From Pseudomonadota bacterium (GTDB lineage Bacteria; Pseudomonadota; Gammaproteobacteria; Xanthomonadales; Ahniellaceae), in assembly GCA_022843465.1 (NCBI GenBank), contig JALHNO010000005.1:24691-88690 (forward strand): a stretch of 64,000 nucleotides of DNA, read 5' to 3'. The notes under the pieces were generated by a model. The model ran no database searches. It was not told the origin of the DNA and worked only from the letters and a program-made list of their open reading frames with translations. The position numbers and the translations under genes are program-made. The first letter of the stretch is position 1, and every line of letters begins with the position of its first letter. Positions 8,941-17,763 of this stretch are shown here, piece by piece.

Positions 8941-9710
8941 TCGAGTCAATTGAACGCGCCATCGCGGAGATCGAACGTCAGCACGATGTGCGTGTGCTGT
9001 TTGCCGCCGAGTCCGGCTCGCGGGCCTGGGGCTTCGCATCGCCGGACAGCGATTTCGATGTGCGCTTCATCTATGTGCATCGGCGCGACTGGTATCTGAG
9101 TATCGACGAACCGCGTGATGTGATCGAGGCAATGCTGCCCGGTGATCTGGACCTGTCCGGCTGGGAGCTGCGCAAGACCCTGCGTCTGTTTCTGCGCTGC
9201 AATCTGGCGCTCAACGAATGGCTGGGTTCGCCGATTGTCTATCGCGAGCACGGAGACTGTGCGCAGCGGATGCGCGCGCTCGTCACCGACGGATTTCGCG
9301 CCCCGGCGGGCTATCACCACTACCTGCGCATGGCCCAGAGTGTCTACGCTGAGCATCTCGCGCAGGATCCGGTTCGACTGAAGAAACTGTTCTACGTGCT
9401 GCGGCCCTTGTTGGCCTGTCGCTGGATTCGCGCTGCCGCCAGTCAGCCGCCCACCGAGTTCCAGCATCTGCTCAGCGCGGACTGGGTCAGCGCAGCCGAG
9501 CGTGGTCTCGTGGCCGACCTGCTGATCGAAAAGGCCGACGCCAGCGAGTCCTATCGCCGCCCGCTCGCAGCCGAGACGCGACAGTGGTTCATCGACGAAC
9601 TGGCGGTCGCTGCCGCGGCGGCCAGCACCATTCAGTCCCGTGCCAGCCTGGATTCGGCAACGCTCGACACCCTGCTGCGCGATTGTGTGGCCTCGTTCGA
9701 GGCCCAGTAG
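8931..9710 (+). CDS. RlaP-type nucleotidyltransferase 2
   Basis: A 259-residue protein from the same superfamily as the gene it overlaps. Its signature is AAESGSRAWGFASPDSDFDVRFIYV, with GSRAWG at 29-34 and Asp41/Asp43 as metal ligands. YLSIDEPRDVIE, LDLSGWELRKTLRLFLRCNLALNEWLGSPIVYRE and LKKLFYVLRPLLACRWI follow, typical of the YcgL/RlaP group. The ATG at 8931 lies inside the final codons of the upstream gene, in another frame. Two complete, diverged paralogs with intact catalytic loops suggest a heteromeric or two-step enzyme; that is inference. Confidence 0.82.
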   Translation: MSVIESIERAIAEIERQHDVRVLFAAESGSRAWGFASPDSDFDVRFIYVHRRDWYLSIDEPRDVIEAMLPGDLDLSGWELRKTLRLFLRCNLALNEWLGSPIVYREHGDCAQRMRALVTDGFRAPAGYHHYLRMAQSVYAEHLAQDPVRLKKLFYVLRPLLACRWIRAAASQPPTEFQHLLSADWVSAAERGLVADLLIEKADASESYRRPLAAETRQWFIDELAVAAAAASTIQSRASLDSATLDTLLRDCVASFEAQ

Positions 9711-9754
9711 CCAGCGTTTGCGTTGCGCATCGTGGCCTGTGAATTCGGGGGGGT

Positions 9755-9979
9755 CTTGCAGGATCGAGGGTTCCGCAGGATCGGGCATTTCGTAGGATGT
9801 GGTGAACGCAGTGAACCGCATCGGCTTCGGTACGCGCCGTCGTCGTCACCAAAGGCGACGCAGCCCCGCATTGATGCGGTTTGCGTTGCTCACCACATCC
9901 TACGATTTGGTGATGCCCTGGACGTTCCGCAAAAGCGGGCATTTCGTAGGATGTGGTGAACGCAGAACCGCATCGATCA
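9755..9979. repeat. Inverted-repeat element (MITE/REPIN-like), one full copy and one half copy
   Basis: The full element spans 9791-9904. Its left arm begins CGTAGGATGTGGTGAACGC and its right arm is the near-perfect inverse ending CACCACATCCTACG; the arms are about 32 bp. The middle (GGCTTCGGTACGCGCCGTCG and on) is also conserved. A linker ending AAAAGCGGGCATTT leads to a half copy from 9945. A shorter linker remnant precedes the element from about 9755. The same element and linker recur at 14643-14960. No gene is supported here. Confidence 0.85.
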
Positions 9980-10015
9980 TCTGCGTCACCTGCACTGCGC
10001 ATCCCTGGAGCGTAC

Positions 10016-13000
10016 TCATCGACAGAACTGCGGAATCTCGATGTCGATGTGGACGCCGTTACCGGGCGTGCTTTCGCAGTGGATCGTGCCACGCAACAGC
10101 AGGCTGACCAGGTTGTAGGCAATGTGCATGCCGAGCCCGGTGCCGCCCTGTCCGCGATTGGTTGTGAAGAACGGATCGAAGGCGCGAGCCAGCACATCGG
10201 CGGGCATCCCGCGGCCATTGTCGCTGTAGCGGATGTGCACCATCGGCATGCCCTCAGCCGTTGCTGTTCCCGGGCCGGCGACGATCCGGATCACACCGCC
10301 GGACTTGTGTGCGAAGCCGTGGCTCAGGGAATTGGCGATCAGATTGTTCAGCACCGCGGTGATGGCGTCCGGATACGTGCACATGGCGAGGTCGCCCGGA
10401 CAGTCGATGACGAGTTCGTGCGAGCCCAGTTGCTGACCGGGTTGCAGGCCGAGCGCAAGCTGTTCCAGCAGGGAAACCAGACGTATTTCGCGCAGCGATT
10501 CCCGGGAAGGATCCACCGAGACGCGCTTGAATGTGCGCACCAGTCGATCGGTGCGTTCGAGGTTGCGCAGTATCATCTCCGTGCACAGGCCGGCGAGTTC
10601 GGTGAATGCCTTGATGCCGGCCGGCGTCGGCGGCGCATTGGCGAAGGAGCGTTCCAGGCTGCGCAGTTCGCTCTGCAGATGCGAAGCCGCGGTCACGCTG
10701 ACACCAAGCGGCGTATTGATTTCGTGCGCGACCCCGGCCACCAGGGTGCCCAGTGAGGCCATCTTCTCGGCAGCCACCAGTTGCCGCTGGGCGCCCTTGA
10801 GTTCGACCAGGGCGGCTTCCGCGCGTGACTTGGCCTCCTGCAGTTCGCCGGTGCGTTCCAGGATAAGGCGCTCGAGGCGTTGAGCGTGCCGTTGCATCCG
10901 GGCAGAGCGAAACTGGTAGCCGGCGTGCACCAGTGCTACCGCGAGTGCGCCCAGCAGGAGTTTGAACCAGAGGGTTTGCCAGAACGCCGCCTGCACCACA
11001 ACCGGCAGGTCGATCCCGTTGGCGGTTGCCATCCCCGAACGCGTCGAGCCACGAATCTGCAAGACGTAGTCCCCCGGTGCCAGTCCTCCATAGGAAGCCA
11101 GTCGGTGATCGTGATCGACGCTGGTCCATTCCTCATCGTAGCCGAGCAGGCGATACCGGTAGTGGCGTCGCTTCGCCGCGGCGAAATCCAGCGCGGCGAA
11201 TTCGACGCTCAGAATGCGCGTCTCTGGGCTCATCACGATCTGCGGCAAGGTTCTGCCGATCGGTTGCAGCGTGCCATCGAGCCGGACTTCGGTGATCCGC
11301 AGCGGTGCCGCGTAGGTCGCTGGCTTGAAGGCGGCTGGATCGATGACCAGTAGTCCCTTGCTGCCGCCAAACAGCATCAGCCCATCGCGGGTCCGGGTGT
11401 AGGAGCGGAACCAGGGCGTACCGATGTTGACGCCATCGCCTCGGGTCAACGCCCGCACCTGCATCGAAGTCGGATCGAGCACATAATCCTGGGTCCAGAT
11501 GCGGCCCTGGGCGTCCTCCAGCAGATTGGCGCCGAACGGCTTGCCGAAGATTTCCAGCCTTGCGCTGATATTCTCAAGTGCGAGTTCTGACCCGTTCCAC
11601 GCGGCGGCACGGTAGAGGCCCTCGGAGGTGTCGATCCACAGTCGGCCTTCGCGATCGCGCAGCATGCCGACGATGCTCAGCGGCGGATTGAGGGTTGCAC
11701 CGATCCGCATATCGATCGAGCGCAGTTGCGACGCGCCGGGCGCAAGCGTAAACAGCCCGACCGATCCGCAGCCGATCCAGAGTCTGCCATCAGGATCCAG
11801 CACCAGGGCATTGATGTCGCCGGAGAAGGTGTCACCGCCGATGCTGGAAAGCAGTTCGATGCGATTGCTGGCGGGCGACCAGGTGGCGAGACCGACATTG
11901 CTGCCGATCCAGAGTTCGCCATTGTCGCCGGCGAGCAGGCGGCGAACGGTGGCATGCCGGAGGACTTCCAGCCCTGCCACCGGCATCAGGCTGTGCTGCG
12001 CCGGATCGACTCGGTTGAGTCCGGCTATCGTGCCGACCCAGACCGAACCATCGCCGGTCTGCGCAAGAGCGCTGACCTCGGCGCTGCTGAGCACGCCGTC
12101 GGCAGCGCCCCTCATGCGGATTCCCGAAAGCAGTCCGCGCCGACGATCGAAGACGTCGACGCCATTGTCGCGCGTGCCGATCCAGATCTCGCCATTTGCC
12201 AGTTCAAGCACACTGCCGACATCGGCACTGCTCAGGCTGCCATCGCGGTTGTAGCCGGCGTGCACGACGCGCACGGCCTGATTGGCGGGATTGTGGCGCT
12301 GCAGGCCGCCGCCGAAGCCGCCAAGCCAGACATCGCCCGAGCGATCCTGGATCATGCTGCGGACATGGGCGAGCACCAGGTCGGAGGCGCCGAAGGGATC
12401 GCGACGAATATAGCGCCGGATCTTCAGTCGTTCGCTGTCGACCACCACCACGCCGCCGTAGCCCGCCAACCAGATCTCCTCAGGTCCGGGTTGCAGCATG
12501 CCCATTACCAGCGGATCGGCGTTGTTCCAGGCGCCTTCGCCGCTCATATCGATCGGACGGAGTTGCTCTGCGTCGGCCGATACGACAAAGGCGCCGCGCC
12601 TGGTCGTACCGATGCCGATGCGGCCGTTCGCCAATGCGTTGATACTGCGGACCTGTTGAGCAGCCAACGGGTCCGAAGCCTCCGTGCTCGAGAACATTCG
12701 CTCGATCAGACCGCCATTGGCGTGACGTCGCATCAGTCCATTCCACGATCCAATCCAGAGATCGCCGCGCTGATCGACCAGGAGCGCAAGGATCCGCGTA
12801 TCGGCCTCGACGCCCAGGGCCAATGGCCCGGCACTGATGTGTTCGATGCCGCCTGTGTCTGGATCGACGCGGTCCAGGCCCCTGCGGGTGCCCACCCAGA
12901 TCCGTCCGCCATGGTCCTCGACCAGCGCAAGCACGGAGTCGTGCGCCAGACTGCCCGAGTCAAGCGCTTCGTGCTGATAATGAACATAGGCGCCAGTTGC

Positions 13001-13375
13001 AGGATCCAGCATCGAGAGCCCATGGGCGTCGGTGCCGACCCAGATGCGCCCATGCGAATCGGCCAGCAGGGAGCGGATGAAGACGCCACCGAGCGAGCGT
13101 TCGGAGTTGGGATCCGTGCCGATCCGCAGAAAGCGATAGCCGTCGTAGCGAAACAGCCCGTTGGGTGTCCCGACCCACAGGAATCCATCGCGGTCCTGAA
13201 CGATCACGGTGACGTTCTGGTTGGGAATTTCTTCGGCACTGCCGACCGATTCGAAGTAGACCTCGCCGAATATCTCGGCGCCGGTGGCAAGGCTGTGACA
13301 AGCGATCAGCGCACACAGCAGGCCCAGCCGATGCCAGAGCGCGAATGTCGGACGCGGCTGCGACCGCCGGCTCAT
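10016..13375 (-). CDS. Propeller-sensor histidine kinase (Reg_prop/Y_Y_Y type)
   Basis: A 1119-residue membrane sensor kinase. A hydrophobic N-terminal segment (LGLLCALIACHSLATGAEIF) directs a large periplasmic region containing many two-component-propeller repeats of the form DRDGFLWVGTPNGLFRYD and HGRIWVGTDAHGLSML. A Y_Y_Y-type domain (YRYRLLGYDEEWTSVD, GDYVLQIRGS) is followed by a membrane helix (LWFKLLLGALAVALVHAGYQ), a coiled coil and a kinase core. The H-box is MASLGTLVAGVAHEINTPLG with His884. The ATPase has NNLIANSLSHGF, YSDNGRGMP and GGTGLGMHIAYNLV. There is no receiver or DNA-binding domain and no response regulator gene beside it, so it is an orphan. Such sensors often read polysaccharide fragments; the ligand here is unknown. 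The start at 13375 places the signal anchor near the N-terminus; the frame stays open further upstream. Confidence 0.88.
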   Translation of the reverse strand: MSRRSQPRPTFALWHRLGLLCALIACHSLATGAEIFGEVYFESVGSAEEIPNQNVTVIVQDRDGFLWVGTPNGLFRYDGYRFLRIGTDPNSERSLGGVFIRSLLADSHGRIWVGTDAHGLSMLDPATGAYVHYQHEALDSGSLAHDSVLALVEDHGGRIWVGTRRGLDRVDPDTGGIEHISAGPLALGVEADTRILALLVDQRGDLWIGSWNGLMRRHANGGLIERMFSSTEASDPLAAQQVRSINALANGRIGIGTTRRGAFVVSADAEQLRPIDMSGEGAWNNADPLVMGMLQPGPEEIWLAGYGGVVVVDSERLKIRRYIRRDPFGASDLVLAHVRSMIQDRSGDVWLGGFGGGLQRHNPANQAVRVVHAGYNRDGSLSSADVGSVLELANGEIWIGTRDNGVDVFDRRRGLLSGIRMRGAADGVLSSAEVSALAQTGDGSVWVGTIAGLNRVDPAQHSLMPVAGLEVLRHATVRRLLAGDNGELWIGSNVGLATWSPASNRIELLSSIGGDTFSGDINALVLDPDGRLWIGCGSVGLFTLAPGASQLRSIDMRIGATLNPPLSIVGMLRDREGRLWIDTSEGLYRAAAWNGSELALENISARLEIFGKPFGANLLEDAQGRIWTQDYVLDPTSMQVRALTRGDGVNIGTPWFRSYTRTRDGLMLFGGSKGLLVIDPAAFKPATYAAPLRITEVRLDGTLQPIGRTLPQIVMSPETRILSVEFAALDFAAAKRRHYRYRLLGYDEEWTSVDHDHRLASYGGLAPGDYVLQIRGSTRSGMATANGIDLPVVVQAAFWQTLWFKLLLGALAVALVHAGYQFRSARMQRHAQRLERLILERTGELQEAKSRAEAALVELKGAQRQLVAAEKMASLGTLVAGVAHEINTPLGVSVTAASHLQSELRSLERSFANAPPTPAGIKAFTELAGLCTEMILRNLERTDRLVRTFKRVSVDPSRESLREIRLVSLLEQLALGLQPGQQLGSHELVIDCPGDLAMCTYPDAITAVLNNLIANSLSHGFAHKSGGVIRIVAGPGTATAEGMPMVHIRYSDNGRGMPADVLARAFDPFFTTNRGQGGTGLGMHIAYNLVSLLLRGTIHCESTPGNGVHIDIEIPQFCR

Positions 13376-13640
13376 CCGACACCGGTTCGCACTGCGGGAC
13401 CCCGGATCGTCCAGCGCCCAGCGACGCCTACGCGCATACCACTGCCCCCATGCAGATCTGGCCCGGGCCAGGATGAAGCGAACGTGTTGCCGGGAGACGC
13501 GCAGGGATAACGACGCCCGTGCGCAACCCTGCTGCGAATGTACTCCGAATGCGCTGGGGGTGGGGCAAGCGGTGCGCAAGTGGCGCAAGAATCTGTCGCC
13601 CGTGGCTGAAAATTGGCTGATCTCGCTTGCAGGAAAGGGT

Positions 13641-14051
13641 TCAGGCCTGCTTGTTGCGCTGGTCCTGCCGGCTCTGCAGCATGGCTGCCATCCGTTCGTG
13701 AATCAGGTTGACCGCCTTCAACGGACGCACCATGACCTTGAACTCAACGATCCGGCCATCGGCATTCCACTTGATCAGATCGACACCGTTGACCACGATG
13801 CCGTCGATCGTGGTCTCGAACTCCAGCATCGCATCACTTGGGCCGATGATCTCGCGGACATAGCGGAAACTGTCGTTGCAGAACACCTGGAATGCTGCGG
13901 ACAGATAGCCCACGGTCATCCGCTTGCCCACTTGCGGTGCGTGCACCACCGGTGAGTGAAAGACCGCATCGTCGGCAATCAGCTGATCGAGCCCCGCCGG
14001 GTTGCGCTGCTGCACCAGTTGATGCCAGGTCTGGATCGGGTGCTTGGTCAT
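13641..14051 (-). CDS. SnoaL-like/NTF2-fold protein
   Basis: A 136-residue cytoplasmic protein of the SnoaL-like branch of the NTF2 superfamily: TWHQLVQQRNPAGLDQLIADDAVFHSPVV, then FRYVREIIGPSDAMLEFETTIDGIVVNGVDLIKWNADGRIVEFKVMVRP. The family forms a cone-shaped pocket and includes small isomerases and binding proteins; the substrate cannot be read from the sequence. GGAG lies upstream of the start. An unusual pair of interleaved inverted repeats lies 31-117 bp upstream and could be part of the leader. Confidence 0.8.
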   Translation of the reverse strand: MTKHPIQTWHQLVQQRNPAGLDQLIADDAVFHSPVVHAPQVGKRMTVGYLSAAFQVFCNDSFRYVREIIGPSDAMLEFETTIDGIVVNGVDLIKWNADGRIVEFKVMVRPLKAVNLIHERMAAMLQSRQDQRNKQA

Positions 14052-14081
14052 CGGTGTTCTCCGCGGTAGCCTGCAGTGCGT

Positions 14082-14168
14082 GAACTCTCAAGTCTGGCCC
14101 GGCAAGCATCCCGGCCTGGTCGCTGCGCAGGCGGTTCGAGAGTTCCCGGTTCGAATCGGGATGCTCGC
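14082..14168. other. Two interleaved perfect inverted repeats
   Basis: GAACTCTC (14082-14089) pairs with GAGAGTTC (14138-14145). GCATCCCG (14106-14113) pairs with CGGGATGC (14157-14164), extendable to 12 bp with one mismatch (14102-14113 with 14157-14168). The order A-B-A'-B' is that of a pseudoknot or of two mutually exclusive hairpins. It lies just upstream of the SnoaL-like gene on the minus strand. GGTTCGAATC inside resembles a tRNA T-loop, but no tRNA fold fits. Confidence 0.5.
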
Positions 14169-14291
14169 ATCACGATCGCGCGCCGGCAAGCGGAGCCGTC
14201 GTTCTCTGTGCGCCGCAACCGGTTCAGGCGAACACTTGCGCGTGCGCCACCGTCGGCAGCATCGAAGACGATGCCCTGTCCGAGGTCGGGT

Positions 14292-14504
14292 TCAGTCGCG
14301 CTTGGCGGGTCGCATCGACTTGCGTCGCTGCAGGTCCATCCGGCCGCGCTGGGTAATGCTCCACTTGCCGCGCTGCTGTTCGACCAGGCCGAGTTGTTGC
14401 AGACGCAGCATCACTGGCTCGTCGACCTGACCGCCATGGGCTTGGCCACGTCCCATCAATTCCAGTGCGACCAGTTCCTCACGTCGTATCGGGTGTCCGC
14501 TCAT
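14292..14504 (-). CDS. Small hypothetical protein, winged-helix-like
   Basis: A 70-residue, charged protein starting MSGHPIRREELVALELMGRG and continuing VMLRLQQLGLVEQQRGKWSITQRGRMDLQRRK. The pattern of a helix, then LGLVEQQRGKWSITQRGR as a beta-wing, looks like a short winged helix such as those at the ends of MarR-like or antitoxin-like regulators. It lacks partner domains, so a role in DNA binding is only inferred. The start at 14504 is picked from the sequence; an upstream in-frame start would add 20 residues of low-complexity character. Confidence 0.48.
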   Translation of the reverse strand: MSGHPIRREELVALELMGRGQAHGGQVDEPVMLRLQQLGLVEQQRGKWSITQRGRMDLQRRKSMRPAKRD

Positions 14505-14642
14505 GTTGATACTCCATTCGAGTTGACCACGACGGAGTTCAGCCGCCTGCTGGGTTGCGCCCATTCACGGCCTCATTGTGTTGCGCGCCGCGAATGCTCA
14601 GCAGCATCCTCGCAATACCGGGCGGACGCAATGGCAAGATCG

Positions 14643-14960
14643 CCGCCGGGTGTGGTGAGCGCAGTGAACCGCATCGGCTTCGGTACGCGCCGTCGTCGTC
14701 ACCAAAGGCGACGCAGCCCCGCATTGATGCGGTTCGCGTTGCGCACCACATCCTGCGATTTGGTGAAGCCTTTGGCGTTCCGTAAAAGCGGGCATTTCGT
14801 AGGATGTGGTGAATGCAGTGAACCGCATCGGCTTCGGTACGCGCCGTCGTCGTCACCAAAGGCGACGCAGCTCCGCATTGATGCGGTTCGCATTGCGCAC
14901 CGCATCCCGCGATTTCGGGTTGCCCCTGACGGTCCGTAGCATCGGCAGTTCCGCAGGATG
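14643..14960. repeat. Two copies of the same inverted-repeat element
   Basis: The element seen at 9791-9904 occurs here twice, at about 14648-14757 and 14798-14911. The copies are joined by the same linker (ttggcgttccgtaaaagcggg). Arms read TGTGGTGAGCGCAGTGAACC and, inverted, GGTTCGCGTTGCGCACCACA. The second copy is followed by a degenerate linker ending near 14960 beside the stop of the phosphofructokinase gene. The roughly 150-bp repeat unit therefore includes the linker. Confidence 0.85.
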
Positions 14961-14970
14961 TACTGGGGTT

Positions 14971-16239
14971 TTACTTGTCGGCAATCCGATAGGCCGGGAG
15001 CTTCTTGCGGATCAGCTTGTTCTTCAGCACCACGTAGTCCGGCAGGCCATCGGCGCGATACGGTGGATAGGCTTCGCCAGCGATCAGCGGAGCCAGATAG
15101 CGACGCGCGGCCGCGGTGATGCCAAAGCCATCGGCGCGGATGAAGTCCGCCGGCATCTTCTTCTCGTGATTGGCGATGTCGTTGAGTGCGGCCGGTTCTA
15201 TTTCCCAACGGTACGGCGATGAGGCCCGGCGCCGGATCACCGGCATCACCGCATTGAGACCGGCGAGCGCGTAGGCCACTGCGGCCTTGCCGACGGCATA
15301 GGCCTGCTCGGAGTCTGTCTTCGAGGCAATGTGGCGCGCCGAGCGTTGCAGGTAATCGGGCATCGCCCAGTGGTACTTGTAGCCGAGTTCGCGCTTTACC
15401 AGCTCGGCCAGCATCGGTGCCACGCCGCCCAGTTGGCTGTGGCCAAAGGCATCGCGGGTGCCAACCTCGGAGAGGAACTTGCCGGCAGCATTCCTGACGC
15501 CCTCGGATACCACGACCGTACACCAGCCGACCTTCTCGACTGTCGCCTTGACCTTGGCAAGAAACTTCGCCTCGTCGAACACCAGCTCAGGGAACAGGAT
15601 GATATGCGGCGCATCGGTTTCCTTGCGCCCGGCCAAACCGGCAGCGGCTGCCAGCCAGCCGGCGTGGCGGCCCATGACCTCCATCACGAACACCTTGGTC
15701 GAGGACTCATGCATCGAGGCGACGTCGAGGCTGGCCTCGGTGATCGACACCGCGGTGTACTTGGCCGCCGAACCAAAGCCCGGGCAGGTATCGGTGACCA
15801 CCAGATCGTTGTCGACCGTCTTCGGCACGCCGATGCACTGCAGCGGATAGCCGAGCTTGCCGGCGATCTGCGAGAGCTTGTTCGAGGTATCGGCCGAGTC
15901 ATTGCCGCCGTTGTAGAGAAACCAGCGGATGTCGTGCGCGCGGAACACATCGATCAGGCGCTGATACTGCTCGCGGTTGTCTTCCAGTGACTTGAGCTTG
16001 TAGCGGCAGGAACCAAAGGCGCCGCCCGGCGTATGCCGCAGAGCCTTGATCGCCTCGACCGATTCCAGGCTGGTGTCGATCAGTTCCTCGCGCAGTGCGC
16101 CGATGATGCCGTTTTTCGCGGCATAGACCTTGCCGATCTTCTTGCTCTTGCGCGCGGCTTCGATGACACCGGCGGCGCTGGCGTTGATCACGGCGGTGAC
16201 GCCGCCGGACTGTGCGTAGAGGAGGTTGCCTGCGGACAT
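14971..16239 (-). CDS. pfp: PPi-dependent 6-phosphofructokinase
   Basis: A 422-residue cytoplasmic enzyme that interconverts fructose 6-phosphate and fructose 1,6-bisphosphate using pyrophosphate. The two family marks for PPi rather than ATP are visible: GGNDS with Asp114 in place of the second Gly of GGDG, and PKTVDND with Lys140 before TVDND. EVMGRHAGWLA and EGVRN are further substrate-site motifs. PPi enzymes work reversibly, so the gene can serve glycolysis and gluconeogenesis. The start at 16239 is chosen because AAGGA precedes it and the protein then begins at the MSAGNLLYAQSGG strand. The M20 dipeptidase gene ends 96 bp upstream on the same strand. Confidence 0.92.
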   Translation of the reverse strand: MSAGNLLYAQSGGVTAVINASAAGVIEAARKSKKIGKVYAAKNGIIGALREELIDTSLESVEAIKALRHTPGGAFGSCRYKLKSLEDNREQYQRLIDVFRAHDIRWFLYNGGNDSADTSNKLSQIAGKLGYPLQCIGVPKTVDNDLVVTDTCPGFGSAAKYTAVSITEASLDVASMHESSTKVFVMEVMGRHAGWLAAAAGLAGRKETDAPHIILFPELVFDEAKFLAKVKATVEKVGWCTVVVSEGVRNAAGKFLSEVGTRDAFGHSQLGGVAPMLAELVKRELGYKYHWAMPDYLQRSARHIASKTDSEQAYAVGKAAVAYALAGLNAVMPVIRRRASSPYRWEIEPAALNDIANHEKKMPADFIRADGFGITAAARRYLAPLIAGEAYPPYRADGLPDYVVLKNKLIRKKLPAYRIADK

Positions 16240-16335
16240 GGGGTTCCTTGACGGTTCGGGTTTACGGATGGACTCAGAGCCGGGCTGGCTGCGCGCCGGC
16301 GCGACAGGCAACAGGGCGCGGGCCTGAAGGTTCAC

Positions 16336-17763
16336 TCAGGCGCCGACCGGCGTGCCGCGATTCACGTAGTGATCGGACATCACCTTGGCCATCGCCGCGG
16401 TCAGCTTCTTGCCGGTGGGAATATGCAGGAATTCGTTCGGGCCGTGCGCATTGGATTTCGGACCGAGCAGGCCGGTCACAACGAATTGCGCGTCCGGGAA
16501 GCGTTCCTGCAGCATGCCCATGAACGGAATCGTGCCGCCTTCACCCATTGCCGCCGAACTTGGCCCGAAATAGGTCTTCGAGGCGGTGTCGATGGTGTCG
16601 GCGAGCCATGGCTTCAGCGAAGGTGCTGCCCAGCCCTGCGAAGACTTCTCGATCTCGAACTCGACCTTGGCGCCGTAAGGGGGATTCTGCTCCAGCATTT
16701 CCTTCAGCTTGTGCGACGCGATCACCGGATCCAGCGTGGGCGGCAGCCGGATCGAGAGCTTGACGCTGGTCTGCGGCCGCAGCACATTGCCGGCGCTGCC
16801 GAGCTCGGGCAGGCCATCGGCACCGGTGACCGAAAGGGTCGGACGCCAGGTGCGGTTGAGCACCAGTTCGGACAGATCGCCAGCCATCGGCTGCATGCCC
16901 GGTGGCCACGGGAACTTGTCGTAGACATGACTGCCCAGCACCTCCGCCGATTGCTTGGCCTGGGCGCGGCGCTCGGCCGGGATTTCGACGTTCAGCACAT
17001 CGGCGTGGATCTTGCCGGTGCTGGAATCCTCGATACGGTCGAGCAGATTGCGCAGGATGCGGAACGAACTGGGCACGATGCCGCTGGCATCACCCGAGTG
17101 CACGCCTTCTTCCAGGACCTTGACCTTCAGGGTGCCGCCGGCGAGGCCGCGCAGGGACGTGGTCAGCCACAGCTGATCGTAATTGCCGCAACCGGAATCC
17201 AGGCAGACCACCAGCGAGGGATTGCCGATTCGGTCGGCGAGGTGATTGATGTAGAACGGCAGATCGTAGGAGCCGGATTCTTCGCAGCCCTCGATCACCA
17301 CGACCACGCGCGAGTGATCGATGCCGCGTTCGGCGAGTGCCATCACCGCGGTCAGCGATGCATAGGTGGCATAGCCATCATCGGCGCCGCCGCGACCGTA
17401 GAGCTTGTCGCCGGCGAGGACCGGTTTCCACGGCGAAAGATCGACCGCCCAGCCGATCATTTCCGGCTGCTTGTCCATATGGCCGTACATCAGGATGGTG
17501 TCGTCGCCCTTGCCGGGGATCTCGATGAACAACAGGGGCGTGCGTCCTTCGAGCTGGATGCGATCGACCTTCATGCCGGTGATCGGCTGCGCGCGTACCC
17601 AATGCTCGATCAGGTCCATCGCCTCGGTCATGTAGCCGCGCTGTTCCCAGTCGGCGTCAAACATCGGCGACTTGTTCGGAATTTTTATGTATTCGCACAG
17701 CTGCGGAATGATCTGGCGTTCCCACATTTCATCGCAGAAGGCGTAGAGCTTGTCGCTGTTCAT
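16336..17763 (-). CDS. M20 family metallopeptidase (dipeptidase)
   Basis: A 475-residue cytoplasmic peptidase of the M20 family. Zinc-site motifs are in order: MYGHMDKQPE (His, Asp), GRGGADDGYATY (bridging Asp), EGCEESGS (catalytic Glu pair), VCLDSGCGN (Asp) and, near the end, AHGPNEFLHIP (His). The lid domain lies between about 205 and 360. Family members hydrolyse dipeptides or remove N-terminal residues, feeding amino-acid catabolism. AAGGGAG precedes the start at 17763. It is probably co-transcribed with the downstream phosphofructokinase gene. No signal peptide is present. Confidence 0.9.
   Translation of the reverse strand: MNSDKLYAFCDEMWERQIIPQLCEYIKIPNKSPMFDADWEQRGYMTEAMDLIEHWVRAQPITGMKVDRIQLEGRTPLLFIEIPGKGDDTILMYGHMDKQPEMIGWAVDLSPWKPVLAGDKLYGRGGADDGYATYASLTAVMALAERGIDHSRVVVVIEGCEESGSYDLPFYINHLADRIGNPSLVVCLDSGCGNYDQLWLTTSLRGLAGGTLKVKVLEEGVHSGDASGIVPSSFRILRNLLDRIEDSSTGKIHADVLNVEIPAERRAQAKQSAEVLGSHVYDKFPWPPGMQPMAGDLSELVLNRTWRPTLSVTGADGLPELGSAGNVLRPQTSVKLSIRLPPTLDPVIASHKLKEMLEQNPPYGAKVEFEIEKSSQGWAAPSLKPWLADTIDTASKTYFGPSSAAMGEGGTIPFMGMLQERFPDAQFVVTGLLGPKSNAHGPNEFLHIPTGKKLTAAMAKVMSDHYVNRGTPVGA

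Noticed and set aside
11726-13510. A 594-codon open frame on the plus strand
   Set aside because: It lies opposite the propeller histidine kinase gene and shows no domain or signal; long antisense frames are common at this GC content.
14082-14170. tRNA-like GGTTCGAATC with flanking complementarity
   Set aside because: If TTCGAAT is taken as the T-loop, the T-stem does not pair, and no D-arm or anticodon arm fits. The pairing found is of interleaved inverted repeats instead.
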